Source: Musa acuminata AAA Group (Eukaryota; Streptophyta; Magnoliopsida; Zingiberales; Musaceae). Taken from it: a stretch of DNA of 64,000 bases. Below are positions 9,799-21,893 of the stretch, in pieces. The stretch lies in NCBI RefSeq assembly GCF_036884655.1, contig NC_088345.1, positions 32,726,501-32,790,500 of the forward strand. The letters are read 5' to 3'. Every line of letters begins with the position of its first letter. Within the stretch, counting starts at the first letter, position 1. The notes below the pieces were generated by a model. The model searched no databases and was not told the origin of the DNA. It saw nothing but the letters and a program-made list of their open reading frames with translations. The position numbers were made by a program, and so were the translations under genes.

Positions 9799-12297
9799 TG
9801 TTGAATCTCGTATTTTGATGATGAAACTACTTGATATATGTTTATGATTTAATCTGCGTTTTGAGTGACGCAGGATGCTTCGATCAGGATGAGACAATTA
9901 AAGCAGGAAAATCATGTTGTGCCGAAGGATCATGTCAGAAGATTGGACGTCGGGCCGGTGGATCGGTCGACGTATCGACAGAAGGCTTCGGGCCGTGGAC
10001 TCGGGCATCGGGCCAAGAAGAGCGGGTATTGTGCCAAGGATATCGGAGTTGCGGAGTCAACTGGCCGATTGGGCAATAGGCTGCACGAGAGGACGATGCG
10101 CCGAAGAATCGGACGAAGCGTCGAGGGACCAATGACATGTCGGACAACTTGGTTAATTGCTTAGGATTATTTGTCTCGATCGAAGTTTTGATTTGTTGTG
10201 CAGGATTAACTACGATGAGAGTAAGACAAGCAGCAGGAGTTGCGCCGGAGTCAAGATCATGATCACGTTGGGAGTTCGAGAGTTCGACGGAAGTTCGGAC
10301 GGTCGTCGGAGGTTCAGAGAGAACAGATCCGAGAAGTCCAGAAGCTTGCCAAGCGAAGCTCGTCGGAACTCGCCAAGTGGATCGTCGCAAAGTCCAGGAG
10401 TATGCCGGATGTCCGCAGAAGGATCACCGAGGGTTATCGGTTGATCGACGGAAGTTGGCCGGAAACTCGCCGGAAGAAGCGATTGACACATCGGAGCAAG
10501 CTGCAGAAGTTGTCTTAGAGATAATCGTAGTTAGCACGATGATTAAGCATGAAAATGGGAGGTGATCCCATTAGCTTAATCTTGGGGCAATTGGGCCCCT
10601 GAAAAGATTCAAAGTGGGTCGAATGGAGTGAACCATTCAGACCCTGATTGCACCAGGAGGTGCAACCGCCCCAGCCAGGAGGTGCAACCGCCTGGGCTGT
10701 GGGGTTGAGAGGTGCAACCGCCCCAGCCAGGAGGTGCAACCGCCTGGGCTGTGGGGCTGGGAGGTGCAACCGCCCCAGCCAGGAGGTGCAACCGCCAGGG
10801 CTGCACGGCTGGGAGGTGCAACCGCCCCAGCCAAGAGGTTGCACCGCCAGAGCTCAAGTTCCGAGCTCTGCCAGGCGATGCAACCACCAAGCTCAGTCTT
10901 CGAGCTTTGGCAGAGAGGTGCATCAGCCTGAGCTCAGTCTCGAGCTCTGCCAGGTGATGCATTCACCAAGCTCAGTCTTCGAGCTCTGGCAGAGAGGTGG
11001 ATCAGCCTGAGCTCAGCTTGGAGCTCTGCCAGGTGATGCAACCACCGAGCTCTGTTTCGAGCTCTGCCAGGTGATGCAATCACCAAGCTCAGTCTTCGAG
11101 CTCTGCCAGGTGATGCAACCATCGAGCTCAGTCTTCGAGCTCTGGCAGAGAGGAGCAATCGGCAGAGCTCAGTCTTCGAGCTCTGCCAGGCGGTGCCACC
11201 TCTCCAGTCGAGAGGTGCAACCGCCTGATCCCAGAAATTCTGGGATTTGATCGATTTGATCGTTTTGAGCTCGAATTTTGAATTGGGTTGGGGCCTATAA
11301 ATACCCCACCCATTCAGCACTGAAAAGATACAGACCTATACCGAAATTGTGATCTTTTCTGTGATTCTAAAGAGCTCAAAAGTGTTGTAAAGCCTTTAAG
11401 TCTCCTCCTTCTGTTCTTCAAGTTTTCAATTGTAAAGTGAGGAGAGAAAGGTCTGTAAAGGTTGTCTCCTAAGCCTGCCAAAAGGAGAGAAATTGTAAGA
11501 GGGAAGTTTGGCCTTCGCCCATTGAAGGAAGGCACCTAGTTGACGTCGGCAACCTCATCGGAGGAGGAAGCCAAAAGTGGAGTAGGTCAAGGCTGACCGA
11601 ACCACTCTAAATCTCTGGTTTGCGTTTATTTTCGAGCACTTTATCATTACTGCAAACCTCCCTCATCACTACTGCTCTCTACGCTTTCACGAACAAGTTC
11701 TAAGTGCTGTTCTTCCAAATCTGCATTCAGACGTAAACTCGTATTTTCATACATTACAGTTTACGTTTACGTTTGATTCTGCAGAACTGTTTTCCGCGCT
11801 TTTACGAACGAGCTTCCTTGCAGTTTACGCTTACATTTTAATCCTATTAATAACTGCAATCTGTCCTCTACGATTTTACGAACGAGTTTCAACATTTAGA
11901 CGTAAAACTGCGTTTAGACGTAAATCTGCGTTTAGACGTAAAACTGCGTTTAGACGTAAAACTGCGTTTAGACGTAAATCTGCGTTTAGACGTAAAACTG
12001 CGTTTAGACGTAAAACTGCGTTTAGACGTAAAACTGCGTTTAGACGTAAATCTGCATTTAGACGTAAATCTGAGTTTAGACGCAAAACTGCGCTTAGACG
12101 CAAAACTGCGCTTAGACGCAAAACTGCGCTTAAACGCAATCTGCGCTTAGACGCAAACTGCACTTAGATACAAACTGAGAATTTGCTTTTGCATCATAAT
12201 AGTTTTTGAACGAACGCAGCTTTTGGTTTTTAAATTATTATAAGATTTCCGCTGCACTAATTCACCCCCCCCCCTCTTAGTGCTCTTGATCCTAACA
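9799..12297 (+). repeat. 3' LTR of the gag-only Sirevirus-type element
   Basis: This 2,499-bp LTR is almost identical to 3644-6089, with about seven substitutions seen by eye. It has its own GC-rich array (10648-11225), TATA box (11296-11303) and 18-bp array (about 11890-12165). It is 53 bp longer than the 5' LTR. That equals three extra 18-bp units minus one C in the poly-C run. Confidence 0.93.
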
Positions 12298-12302
12298 ATT
12301 GT

Positions 12303-14125
12303 CTCTGCCAAAAATGTGTTCCTTCTCAAGGAACACCGCTCTCTTGGCTACAAAGACCTTTTGGTCCTCAGGATGAAAGAAATAATATACACAAGTTTTC
12401 TTGTGGTATCTTACAGACTTACACCACTCCGTCCTTAATTCTAACTTATCAAGGTTGTGTCTTTTAACATGGGCAGGGTAACCCGAAATCTTAACAATCT
12501 TAAGATCGGACTTATTTCCTTTCCATATCTCATATAGTATAAACACTACAAACTTAGTTGGAACTTTGTTTAGAAGATAAGTTGTGGTCTATAGGGCTTA
12601 TCCCCAGAATGAGATGGGTAGGTCGGCGAAGCTCATCATAGACCACACCATGTCTTACAATATATGATTCATCATTTCAGATACACCATTAAGCTGGGGT
12701 GTATAAGGGGGTGTCTATTAGGATAGGATCTCATGGTTCTTAAGGAACTGGGTGAACTCTGTACTCAAGTACGTACCTCCTCGATCTGATCAAAGAGGCT
12801 TGATACTTTTTCTAGTCTAGTTCTCCACTTCATTCTTATACTCTTTGAATTTCTTAAAGACCTCGGACTTGTACTTCATCAAGTACACATATCTATATCT
12901 TGAGAAAACTAATAAAGTATGAGTAACCAACTATGACATGAGTTGACATGGGTCCACATATATCACTATGTATGAGTTCCATCAGCTCTATGTTTCTCTC
13001 TCCAATTCCATTAAAATGAGAGTTTGTCAGTTTTCCAAAAAGGCAAGGCTCGTAAGTTGCATATAACTCATAGTCGAATGGATCCAGATATCTATCCTTT
13101 AGCAACTTTTGAATCTTTCCCTCATGGTTGTGACCTAGCCTACAATGCCATAGATATGCACTATTCATCTCATCTCATTTTCTCTTGGACAAACTTACAT
13201 TCATGATTTATGGAGCAGTGTCTAGTATAAACAAACTATTATGCAATATTCCTCTCGTGATGATCTCTTCATCTAATATTATTAAACAACCATTGTTCTC
13301 AAAAACTAATTTATATCCACTAATTGTAAAACATGAAATAGAAATAATATTTTTGATAATAGAAAGACTAAAATAACATATATCTAATGCAATAATAGCT
13401 CCACCAGGCAGATATAGGGTGACCTCGCCAATAGCTACTACAGCAACTTTTGCTCCATTGTCCATCTTAAGGTCCATCTCACCTCTCGCCTATCTCTTAG
13501 GTCTTGCTAGAACCTACAATGAATTATAAATGTGATAAGTACTACCGGTATCCTATACCTATATGTTATTATAAGAGTCTGACAAATGGAGACTAATCAT
13601 GAATGTACCTGAAACTTCTCCAAGCTTTTGTTTTGCCCTCTCTGCAAAGTATTCTTTATAGTTCCTCTTCTAGTGTCCATCTTTGTCATATTAGAAGCAC
13701 CAGCCTTTGTCCTTTGTCGGGTCTTTCTTAGGAACCTTTGCTTTACCCGGTCTGCCCTTGCCCTTGCCCTTCTTAAGGGACTTTTTTACCTTCCTTTTCT
13801 TTCTGGTCTCACTAGTATAGAGAACTAGTTTCTCTTTTTAGATAGTGCTCTTTGCCTCCCTCAATATATTAAGGAGCTCAGGGATAGTCACCTTAAGCTT
13901 GTTCATATTAAAAATCATTATGAATTATGAAAAGGAATCTAGTAGGGACTGAAGTACAAGATCCATACATAGGTTATCCTCTAGGACCATTCCTAGACAT
14001 ATGAGTTTCTCTATCCACTCAATCATCTTTAGGACATAGTTCTAAACCTGTATCCCCTCGATCATCCTAGCATAGAAGAGACTTTTGGATATCTTATATT
14101 GCTGAGTCCTTCCTTATTTTAACAA
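12303..14125 (-). pseudogene. Copia gag-protease-integrase relic, upstream half (Angela-like)
   Basis: This continues on the minus strand the relic at 2672-3643. From high to low coordinates it shows Gag remnants (about 13850-14125), a lysine-rich linker and decayed zinc-knuckle area (13640-13830), a DTGS protease motif near 13540 preceded by a stop, and the end of protease plus the GAG-pre-integrase domain (WHCRLGH, C-x2-C-like CLFGK) at 12893-13477. The integrase core and C-terminal part (ISGYPAHVK, FHPEDQKVFVAKRAVFL) follow at 12303-12546. Stops and frameshifts are frequent. Its right edge meets a Sirevirus LTR fragment near 14125. Confidence 0.82.
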
Positions 14126-14682
14126 GCTCTAGGACTTCTCGATCAATTTCGATAGAACTTCTCGATCAATTTCGATGAACATCCGGACTTCCGACGAACT
14201 CTCGAACTCCCAACGAAATCGTATTCTTGACTCCGAGACTTCATTTTGCTTTATGCCTTGCTATTGTGTTTAATCCCACACATATAAAAACAAACTTCGA
14301 TCTAGACAATTTTTACTAAGCATGAATCATGTTGTCTGGCATGTCATTGGTCCATCAATGCTTCGTTCGATTCTTCGACGCATCGTCCTCTCTTATAGCC
14401 TATTGCTCAATCGACCAATTGACCTCCGTAACTCTGATATCCTTGGCATAATTTTCGCTCTTCTTAGCCCGATGCCCGAATCCATGGCCCGAAGCCTTCT
14501 GTCGATACGTCATCTGATCCTCCGGCTAGATATCCAATCTTCTGACATGTTCCATTGGCTCAACATGATTCTTCCTGCTTTAATTGTCTCATCCTGATCG
14601 AAACATCCTACATCACTCAAAATGCAGATCAATTCATAAACACTTATTAGTTGGTTTCATCACCAAAATCTGAGATTTAACA
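14126..14682 (-). repeat. Truncated 3' LTR of a decayed minus-strand Sirevirus
   Basis: The reverse complement begins TGTTAAATCTCAGATTTTGG and resembles the first part of the LTR at 3644: gcaggatg, gatgagacaattaaagcagg, then the ccaatgacatg block. The GC-rich array and U5 are missing, so the copy is broken. The primary element is the relic at 14683-23129. Confidence 0.75.
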
Positions 14683-16300
14683 ACTATAAGTTAACCATTT
14701 ACATAATAAAAAATTATAAGAAAAATATTATGATTCTAATTGTTCATGCATGAGTCACCACTTCTCCTCCATAGTTAACAAAAAGTATGCTTCTCTTCCT
14801 TTGTTAAACAAAAAATATGAGTTACTATTTCTCCCCCTTATCATTAGTAAAAAGAAGAGAGTGATATTATGGTATCATGGTACTACTTCTTCCCCTTTCT
14901 ATCATTATTATAATTTTATAAAAATAAAAATTAATTTGATATTATTGCACATGAAGGATCTTAATATTGTATCATAGAAAATAAGTTCAGGTTATGGACT
15001 CCGAGAGGTCAATTAATGATGGGGTCTTAATATGACTCCCTCTATCTATATGCCACTTAAAAATGTGATGAACTTGAATTCAAAATAATACCTTTTCAAT
15101 GGTACTCTTGAATTCAAAATAATACCTTTTCAATGGTACTCTTGAATTCATGTTGAGACAAATTTGATCTTGATATTATTATTACAAGCCCAAATATTCA
15201 ATCAAGTTTCAAAAAATAATTAACAAAAGTTAGATATAATTACTAGTAATAAAAAGTTATTAAAGCATCATAATTCTTGTTGTTCAATACATAAGCCGGG
15301 CATGAATCACTACTTCTCCCGCTTTCTGATCAACAAAAAAATATAAGTTACTTCTTCTCCTTTGTTATCAACAAAATGGAGTAAACAATCTTGAATACAA
15401 AAGAGTTATACAAAATAAATCTTAAATCATAAATACTAAAAGATCATGATTCATTAAGATAAATCTCCTTCTTAGTCATTAGCAAAAAGAAAGAATCATA
15501 AGATATCAAATAGTAAAAGTAAATCTCAAGTCATGAATACCAAAAGATCATGATTCATTTGGATAAATCTCCTTCTAAATCATTAGCAAAAAGAAAGAAT
15601 TATAGGAGATCAAATAGTAAAGGGTCTTGATTCATACAAAAGAAATCTTAGTCATAAATACTAAAAAATAATGATTCAATTAGATAAATCTCATTCTTAG
15701 TCATTAGCAAAAAGAAAAAATCATTAATATCAAATAGTAAAAGGTCTTGATTCAAAATAAATCTCAAATGGTGAACACTAAGAAGTCAAGTGAAAGATTA
15801 TGATTCATTTAAATAAATATCTTCTTTAGTAAATAGCAAAAAAAAAAATCATAAGAGAATAAATAGTAAAATGTCTTGATTCATACAAAAGAAATCTTAA
15901 GTCATGAATACTAAAATATCATGATTCATTTGGATAAATCTCCTACTTAGTATTTAGCAAAAATAAATAAAAGAATCATAGGAGAACAAATAGTAAAATA
16001 CCTTGATTTATATAAAATAAATCTCAAATTACAAACACTAAGAAATCAAGTGAAAGATTATGATTCGTTTTGATAAACCTCCCATTTAATAATTAGGAAA
16101 AAGAAAAAATCATAAGAGAACAAATAGTAAAACATCTTGATTCATACAATGTGAAGACCCATGAGTTATCTTTAAAAGCATGAGTTATTTAGACATAATT
16201 TGAGATAAAAAAAGCAGCGTTTGCATAAATATTTTTTAATAAAGAACAAGTTTGAACACCTTTTGATAAATAACTAATAATTAGCTCTTTAAAATGTGCA
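14683..16300 (-). repeat. AT-rich 3' internal region of the decayed Sirevirus, with degenerate repeats
   Basis: No coding potential was seen. From about 15413 to 16150 a unit of roughly 110-130 bp recurs about six times. It is built from a 'cttgattcatacaaaagaaatc' core, an 'atcatgattcatttggataaatctcc' core and an 'agcaaaaagaaa' core. Pyrimidine runs such as TTCTCCCCCTT near 14830 are the reverse complement of Sirevirus polypurine tracts. A 45-bp direct duplication lies at about 15070-15150. Confidence 0.65.
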
Positions 16301-18131
16301 TCTATATATTTTCGTTCTTTGGGTTAGATTTCTTTAGAAGTAGACATATCCAAGTTGCTTGGGGAAAAGAATCATCATTCAAATTCAATTTATCAAATTC
16401 AAAATCATCATCAAAATTATTTTTCTTAATTATGAAAGATTCACCAAAACCAACATAAATAGATTACTCAATAACCAAGGATCTCTTATTAAAAACTCGA
16501 TAAACTTTAGAGATAAAAAAAAATCCAAGAAAAATGTCTTTATCTAATTATGCTTCAAATTTTCCTCGAGCATTCTTTTCATTTAAAATAAAATATTTAT
16601 ATTCAAAAACTTTGAAACATAAGATGTTGGGTCTTTTATTATTCCATGATTCCTAAGGAGTTTTAGATAGATGAGGTCTTATAAAAATCTTATTCATGAC
16701 ATAGCATGTCATTAAATAGTTGTGGCCCAAAAGTATTTAAGTAGACTATGTTTACTAAAAATAGTTTTTGTTATCTCTTATAAGCTCCTATTCTTTCTCT
16801 CAACAACATCATTTTGTTATAGATTTTTTGGAGTAGAGAGATTATCATCATACCCATTCAAATCATAAAATTCTTAAAAATCATAATTTTTAAATTCACC
16901 ACCATGATCACTACGAATAGAAGAAATCATAAAATATTTTTCATTTTGAACTTATTTTCAAATTTTAGTATAATATTTAAAATAATTATTTTTATGTGCT
17001 AAAAGGTATGTCTAAGTATATTTACTATGATCATCAACAATTACAAAAACATATTTACTACCTCTTAGGCTTGTGATATCAATAAGTTCTAATAAATCCA
17101 TGTGAATTAGTTGTAATGGTCTAGAGGTACTCACTTGGTTTTTAAGTTTGAAGCTACTCCTTAAATTTTTTTCCTAGTTGACACACATAACAAATTTTAT
17201 CTTTAACAAATTTAATTTTAGGCATTCCTCTTACAAGTTTTTTAGTTCCAATTTGTTATATTAATTTTATATTTGTATGTCCTAGTCTCCTATGTCAAAG
17301 TCATGTATAATTATTCAAAACCGAAAAGCAAGTTTCACGAAAATTATCAAGATCAATGGTATATATATTATTACTTCTTAAAGCAATTATAAATTTATTC
17401 TTATTTGGTATTTCTATAATGCAAGCATGAGATTCAAATACAATATTATATCCCTTATCACAAAGTTGACTAGTGTTTATTAGGTTACATTTCAAACCGT
17501 CTACCGAAAGTACATCTTCAATCAAGAGATTCAATTTGTTACAACATTTCCAATGCCAATGATTTTTCCTTTATTGTTGTCTACGAAGGTAACATATCCT
17601 TCGTTTCGGCTGGTGAGTTTTGAGAAATGTATTGGATCTCTGGTCATGCACCTTGAATATCCACTATCAAGATATCATCTTTTTCTTCTAGCTCTTATTT
17701 GGAGACTTATCTCATCGTTAAAGGCCATTAAGGCATAGTTTGCCACTTCTTCTTTGATCTGCTCTTCGATTTTTGACTGCTTAATTTAACCCATGTTTCT
17801 TTGAGTGTTTTCTTTTTCTTTTAGGTTTATGACTTCTTTTTTAGTTGCGGATACTCATTTTTGAAGTATTTTGACTTTTTACACTCATAACATATAATTG
17901 CATCTTTCTTGAGCTCACTTTTATTCTTACCTCTCATCTTACAAGATTTGTTCTATTTCTCCTCATGAATTTTTTGAATCTTCTTATAAGGAATGTCATA
18001 TCTTCATCATCATTACTTGAGCTTTCGCTTAAGCAGTCTTCTTTCGATTTAAGGGCAATATCATTTCTTTTTCTTTGGAAGGTTTTCCTCTTCTTCCTCA
18101 TATGCTTTATAGGTCATTTCATAGGTTACTA
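16301..18131 (-). pseudogene. Sirevirus integrase and Gag-end relic
   Basis: Read on the minus strand across frames, this shows the end of gag with a basic linker (17740-18131), a GAG-pre-integrase block at 17301-17534 (VLSVDGLKCNLINTSQLCDKGY), and integrase remnants at about 16780-17250. The integrase remnants include an HMDLFG block, a VIVDDHSKY block and an RSDHGGEF block, carrying two of the three catalytic acids. Reverse transcriptase was not found, so a deletion is likely. The element at 18137-22489 interrupts it. Confidence 0.75.
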
Positions 18132-18136
18132 AAGAT

Positions 18137-20188
18137 TGTTGAATCTCGGATTTTGATGATGAAGTCAATTGTCAATTTGTTATCTAATCTATGTGTTGAG
18201 ATAAGTGTGCAGGATTAACTACGATGAGAGTAAGACAAGCAGCAGGTGTTGCGCCGGAGTCAAGATCATGATCACGTTGGGAGTTCGAGAGTTCGACGGA
18301 AGTTCGGACGGTCGTCGGAGGTTCAGCGAGAACAGATCCGAGAAGTCCAGAAGCTTGCCAAGCGAAGCTCGTCGGAACTCGCCAAGTGAATCGTCGCAAA
18401 GTCCAGGAGTATGCCGGATGTCCGCAGAGGGATCACCGAGGGTTTATCGGATGATCGACGGAAGTTCGCCGGAAACTCGCCGGAAGAAGCGATTGACGCA
18501 TCGGAGAAAGCTGCAGAAGTTGTCTTAGAGTTAATCGTAGTTAGCACGATGATTAAGCTTGAAAATGGGAGGTGATCCCATTAGCTTAATCTTGGGGCAA
18601 TTGGGCCCCTGAAAAGATTCAAATTGGGCCGAATGGAGCGAACCATTCGGACCCTGATTGCACCAGGCGGTGCAACCGCCCCAGCCAGGCGGTGCAACCG
18701 CCCAGGCCATGTCTTCCAGCGGGACTGGGCGGTGCAACCGCCCCAGCCAAGAGGTGCAACCGCCCAGGGCTCAGTCTCCAAGCGAGACTGGGCGGTGCAA
18801 CCTCCTCTGTCAAGAGGTAGCACCGCCAGAGCTCAAGTTTCGAGCTCTGCCAAGAGGTGCAACCACCGAGCTCGGTCTTCAAGCTCTGGCAGAGAGGTGC
18901 AACCTCTTTGGACAGGAGATGCATCGCCTGAGCTCGGTCTTCGAGCTCTGGCAGAGAGGTGCAACCACCTCTGGCAGAGAGGTGCATCAGCCTGAGCTCA
19001 GTTTCGAGCTCTGCCAAGTGATGCAACCACCGAGCTCAGACTTCGAGCTCTGCCAGGCGATGCAACCACTGAGCTCAGTCTTCGAGCTCTGGCAAAGAGG
19101 TGCAATCGCCTGAGCTCAGTCTACGAGCTCTGCCAGGCGGTGCCACCTCTCCGGTCAAGAGGTGCAACCGCCTGATCCCGGAATTCCGGGATGTGATCGT
19201 TTTGAGCTCCAAATTTGAATTGGGTTGGGGCCTATAAATACCCCACCCATTCAACACTGAAAGGACAGAGATCCACACCGAATTCTTGATCTTTTCAGTG
19301 ATTCTAAGAGCTCAAAATTGTGTAAAGTCCTAAAGTTCTCCTCCTTCTGTTCTTTAAGTCTTGAGTTGTAAAGAGAGGAGAGAAAGGATCTGTAAAGGTT
19401 GTCTCCTAAGCCTGTCAAAAGGAGAGAAACTGTAAAAGGGCAGTTAGCCTTCGCCCATTGAAGGAAGGCAGCTAGTTGACGTCGGTGACCTCGTCGGAGG
19501 AGGAAGCCAAAAGTGGAGTAGGTCAAGACTGACCGAACCACTCTAAATCTCTGGTTTGCTTTTACCTTGAGCACTTTATCATTACTGCAAACCTCCTACA
19601 TTGCTACTGCCCTCTGCGCCTTTACAAACGAGTTTCTAAGCTCTGATCTTTCAGAATCTGCATTCAAACGTAAATCGTGTTTTCGTACGATCTTCACACT
19701 GCAGTTTACGCTTACATTCGGATTCCATTTATAACTGCAAACTGCTTTCTACGTAAAACGCTTTTCAAGGTTCAAAACTGCTTTTAGACGCAAAACTACA
19801 TTTAGACGTAAAACTGCGTTTAGACGTAAAACAGCGTTTAGACGTAAAATTGCGTTTAGACGCAAAACTGCGTTTAGACGTAAAACTGCGTTTAGACGTA
19901 AAACTGCGTTTGGACGTAAAACTGAGTTTAGACGCAAACTGCGCTTAGACGCAAACTGTGCTTAGACGCAAACTGTGCTTAGACGCAAAACTGCGCTTAG
20001 ACGCAAACTGTGCTTAGACGCAAACTGCGCTTAGACGCAAAACTGCGCTTAGACGCAAACTGCACTGTGATTCTGCTTTTATATCGAAATCGTTTTTTAT
20101 CGGACGAACGCAGCTTTCGTTTTTAAATTACTGTAAGATTTCCGCTGCACTAATTCACCCCCCCCTCTTAGTGCTCTCGATCCTAACA
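18137..20188 (+). repeat. 5' LTR of the deleted Sirevirus
   Basis: The 2,052-bp LTR runs from TGTTGAATCTCGG to CTAACA. Compared with 3644-6089 it lacks roughly 350 bp after the first 60 bp and has a shorter, diverged GC-rich array (18658-19170). The TATA box is at 19233-19240. The 18-bp array spans about 19770-20065. Confidence 0.9.
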
Positions 20189-20190
20189 AT

Positions 20191-20202
20191 TGGTATCAGA
20201 GC
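20191..20202 (+). other. Primer binding site of the deleted Sirevirus
   Basis: TGGTATCAGAGC lies 2 bp after the LTR end at 20188. Confidence 0.88.
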
Positions 20203-20238
20203 AAGGTTAACTCTCTAAAGGATTAAAACCCAAGAGAG

Positions 20239-21822
20239 ATGGCATTCGCCGAAAACCAAGAGGGGCATTCTATTACACGTCCACCCATGTTCAGTGGAAC
20301 GGACTACACCTACTAGAAGACCCGAATGAGGATCTTTCTTATTTCTATGGATTTTGAACTGTGGAACCTTGTTGAAAATGGATTTTCAAAATCTTCTCTT
20401 CCAATGATCGATTGGAACGATTTGGAGAAGAAGGCTTTCGCTCTTAATGCAAAGGCTATGAATGCCTTATTTTGCGCACTTGATAAAAACGAGTTTAATC
20501 GTGTTTCAACTTGCGAAACTGCATTTGATATTTGGCACACACTTGAAGTGACCCACGAGGGCACAAGTAGAGTGAAAGAGTCAAAAATCAATCTGTTGCT
20601 GCATTCTTTTGAACTTTTCCGAATGAAACCGAGTGAAACCATTGGCGACATGTTTACCCGTTTCACGGATGTCGTCAACGGTCTAAAAGGACTCGGAAAA
20701 AGTTTTTCGGATTTTGAACTCGTAAATAAAATACTAAGATCCCTTCCTAAAAGTTGGGATCCTAAAGTCACTGTCATTCAAGAGGCAAAAGATCTGCGCA
20801 ACTTCCCTCTTGAAGAACTAATCGGGTCATTAATGACCTACGAAATGACTTGCAAAGCTCATGAAGAGCAAGAAGACATCCTTCCAAAGAACAGGAAGGA
20901 TATGGCACTTAAAACTTCTGAATGCCACTTGAGAGAAAACTCAAGTGATGAGGACTGTGATGATGACTTGGCACTTTTGACAAGAAAGTTTAAGAAATTC
21001 TTCAAAAGAAACAAGTTTAAAAACGATGTGAAAAACAAACTTGAACCCAAGAAGGACCAAGTGATCTGCTACGAATGTAAAAAGCCGGGACACTACAAGA
21101 ATGATTGTCCCCAAGTCAAAAGAAGAACATCAAAGAAAAAGGCTCTTCAAGCAACATGGGATGACTCGAGCGCATCTGAAGAAGAGGAGTCCAACACCGA
21201 GCAAGTTGCTCATTACGCCTTAATGGCCATCGGAGAAGAGGTAACGGATTTATTAGATGCTGATTTATCTTTCGATGAATTATTAAATGCCTTCAATGAC
21301 TTATTTGACGAATGCAAGAGTATAAGTAAAAAATATAAATTGCTGAAAAAGATGCATGATAGTCTTACTTGTGAGTTTGATAAGTTAAAAGTCGAACATC
21401 ATGATAGTTTAAATTCATGTATCAAATGTCATGATCTAGAAACTATGCAAAAAGAAAACCTGCTACTCAAGGACACCTTGAAGAAATTCGAGGTTGGTAG
21501 CAAGTCATTAAACATGATCCTTGCAAACAAGGGTCACATTCCAAAAAGGAGCGGGATTGGATTTGTGAGAAATCCTCACCAAAATCCAACCACCTTCATA
21601 AAAGGCTCCATCTTACATGTTCAACACCAAACCAAGTGCAACTTTTGTTGCAAATCTGGACACAAGACACATTGTTGTCCATTCAAGAAAATAAGTCCAA
21701 ACAAATTAATTTGGGTTCCTAAAGGAACCATGATAAACTCTATGCAACATGATAGAAAATGTAGATCTATTTATGAGGCACCCAAAAGCAAATGGGTTCC
21801 TAAAGATCATCCCCTCCTATAA
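20239..21822 (+). pseudogene. gag: Sirevirus gag with premature stop
   Basis: The frame from the ATG at 20239 is open to 21822 except for a TAG at 20314-20316. The relative at 6140 has tryptophan there. The remainder (20326-21822, 498 codons) is a long Sirevirus Gag: UBN2-type domain (to about 20850), an acidic linker with one LPKNRKD block, and a classic zinc knuckle CX2CX4HX4C starting at 21067. A leucine-rich, probably coiled-coil stretch (21240-21500) and a second cysteine/histidine cluster starting at 21637 (C-x2-C...H...C-C) follow. After that come WVPK motifs that precede protease in this group. Protease and all later domains are deleted. Confidence 0.88.
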
Positions 21823-21893
21823 AAACATTAAAAGTCTAGGCCGGAGCAAGAAATAATATTCTGCTCCTTGACTCTCAATGGTCATAAACCAAA

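Larger units (their letters stand above)
3644..12297 (+). mobile_element. Non-autonomous gag-only LTR retrotransposon of Sirevirus type
   Basis: This is a complete 8,654-bp insertion. Both LTRs begin TGTTGAATCTCG and end CCTAACA, and the 5-bp duplication ATTGT is exact at 3639-3643 and 12298-12302. Order: 5' LTR 3644-6089, primer site 6092-6103, gag 6140-7138, 2.65 kb of non-coding DNA, polypurine tract 9786-9798, 3' LTR 9799-12297. No protease, integrase, reverse transcriptase or RNase H is visible in any frame, so mobilisation would need enzymes from a relative. By eye the LTRs differ by about seven substitutions plus one length change, which implies a recent insertion. The Gag resembles the Sirevirus Gag at 20239-21822. 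Elements with terminal repeats and only gag are known in plants as TR-GAG. Confidence 0.92.
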
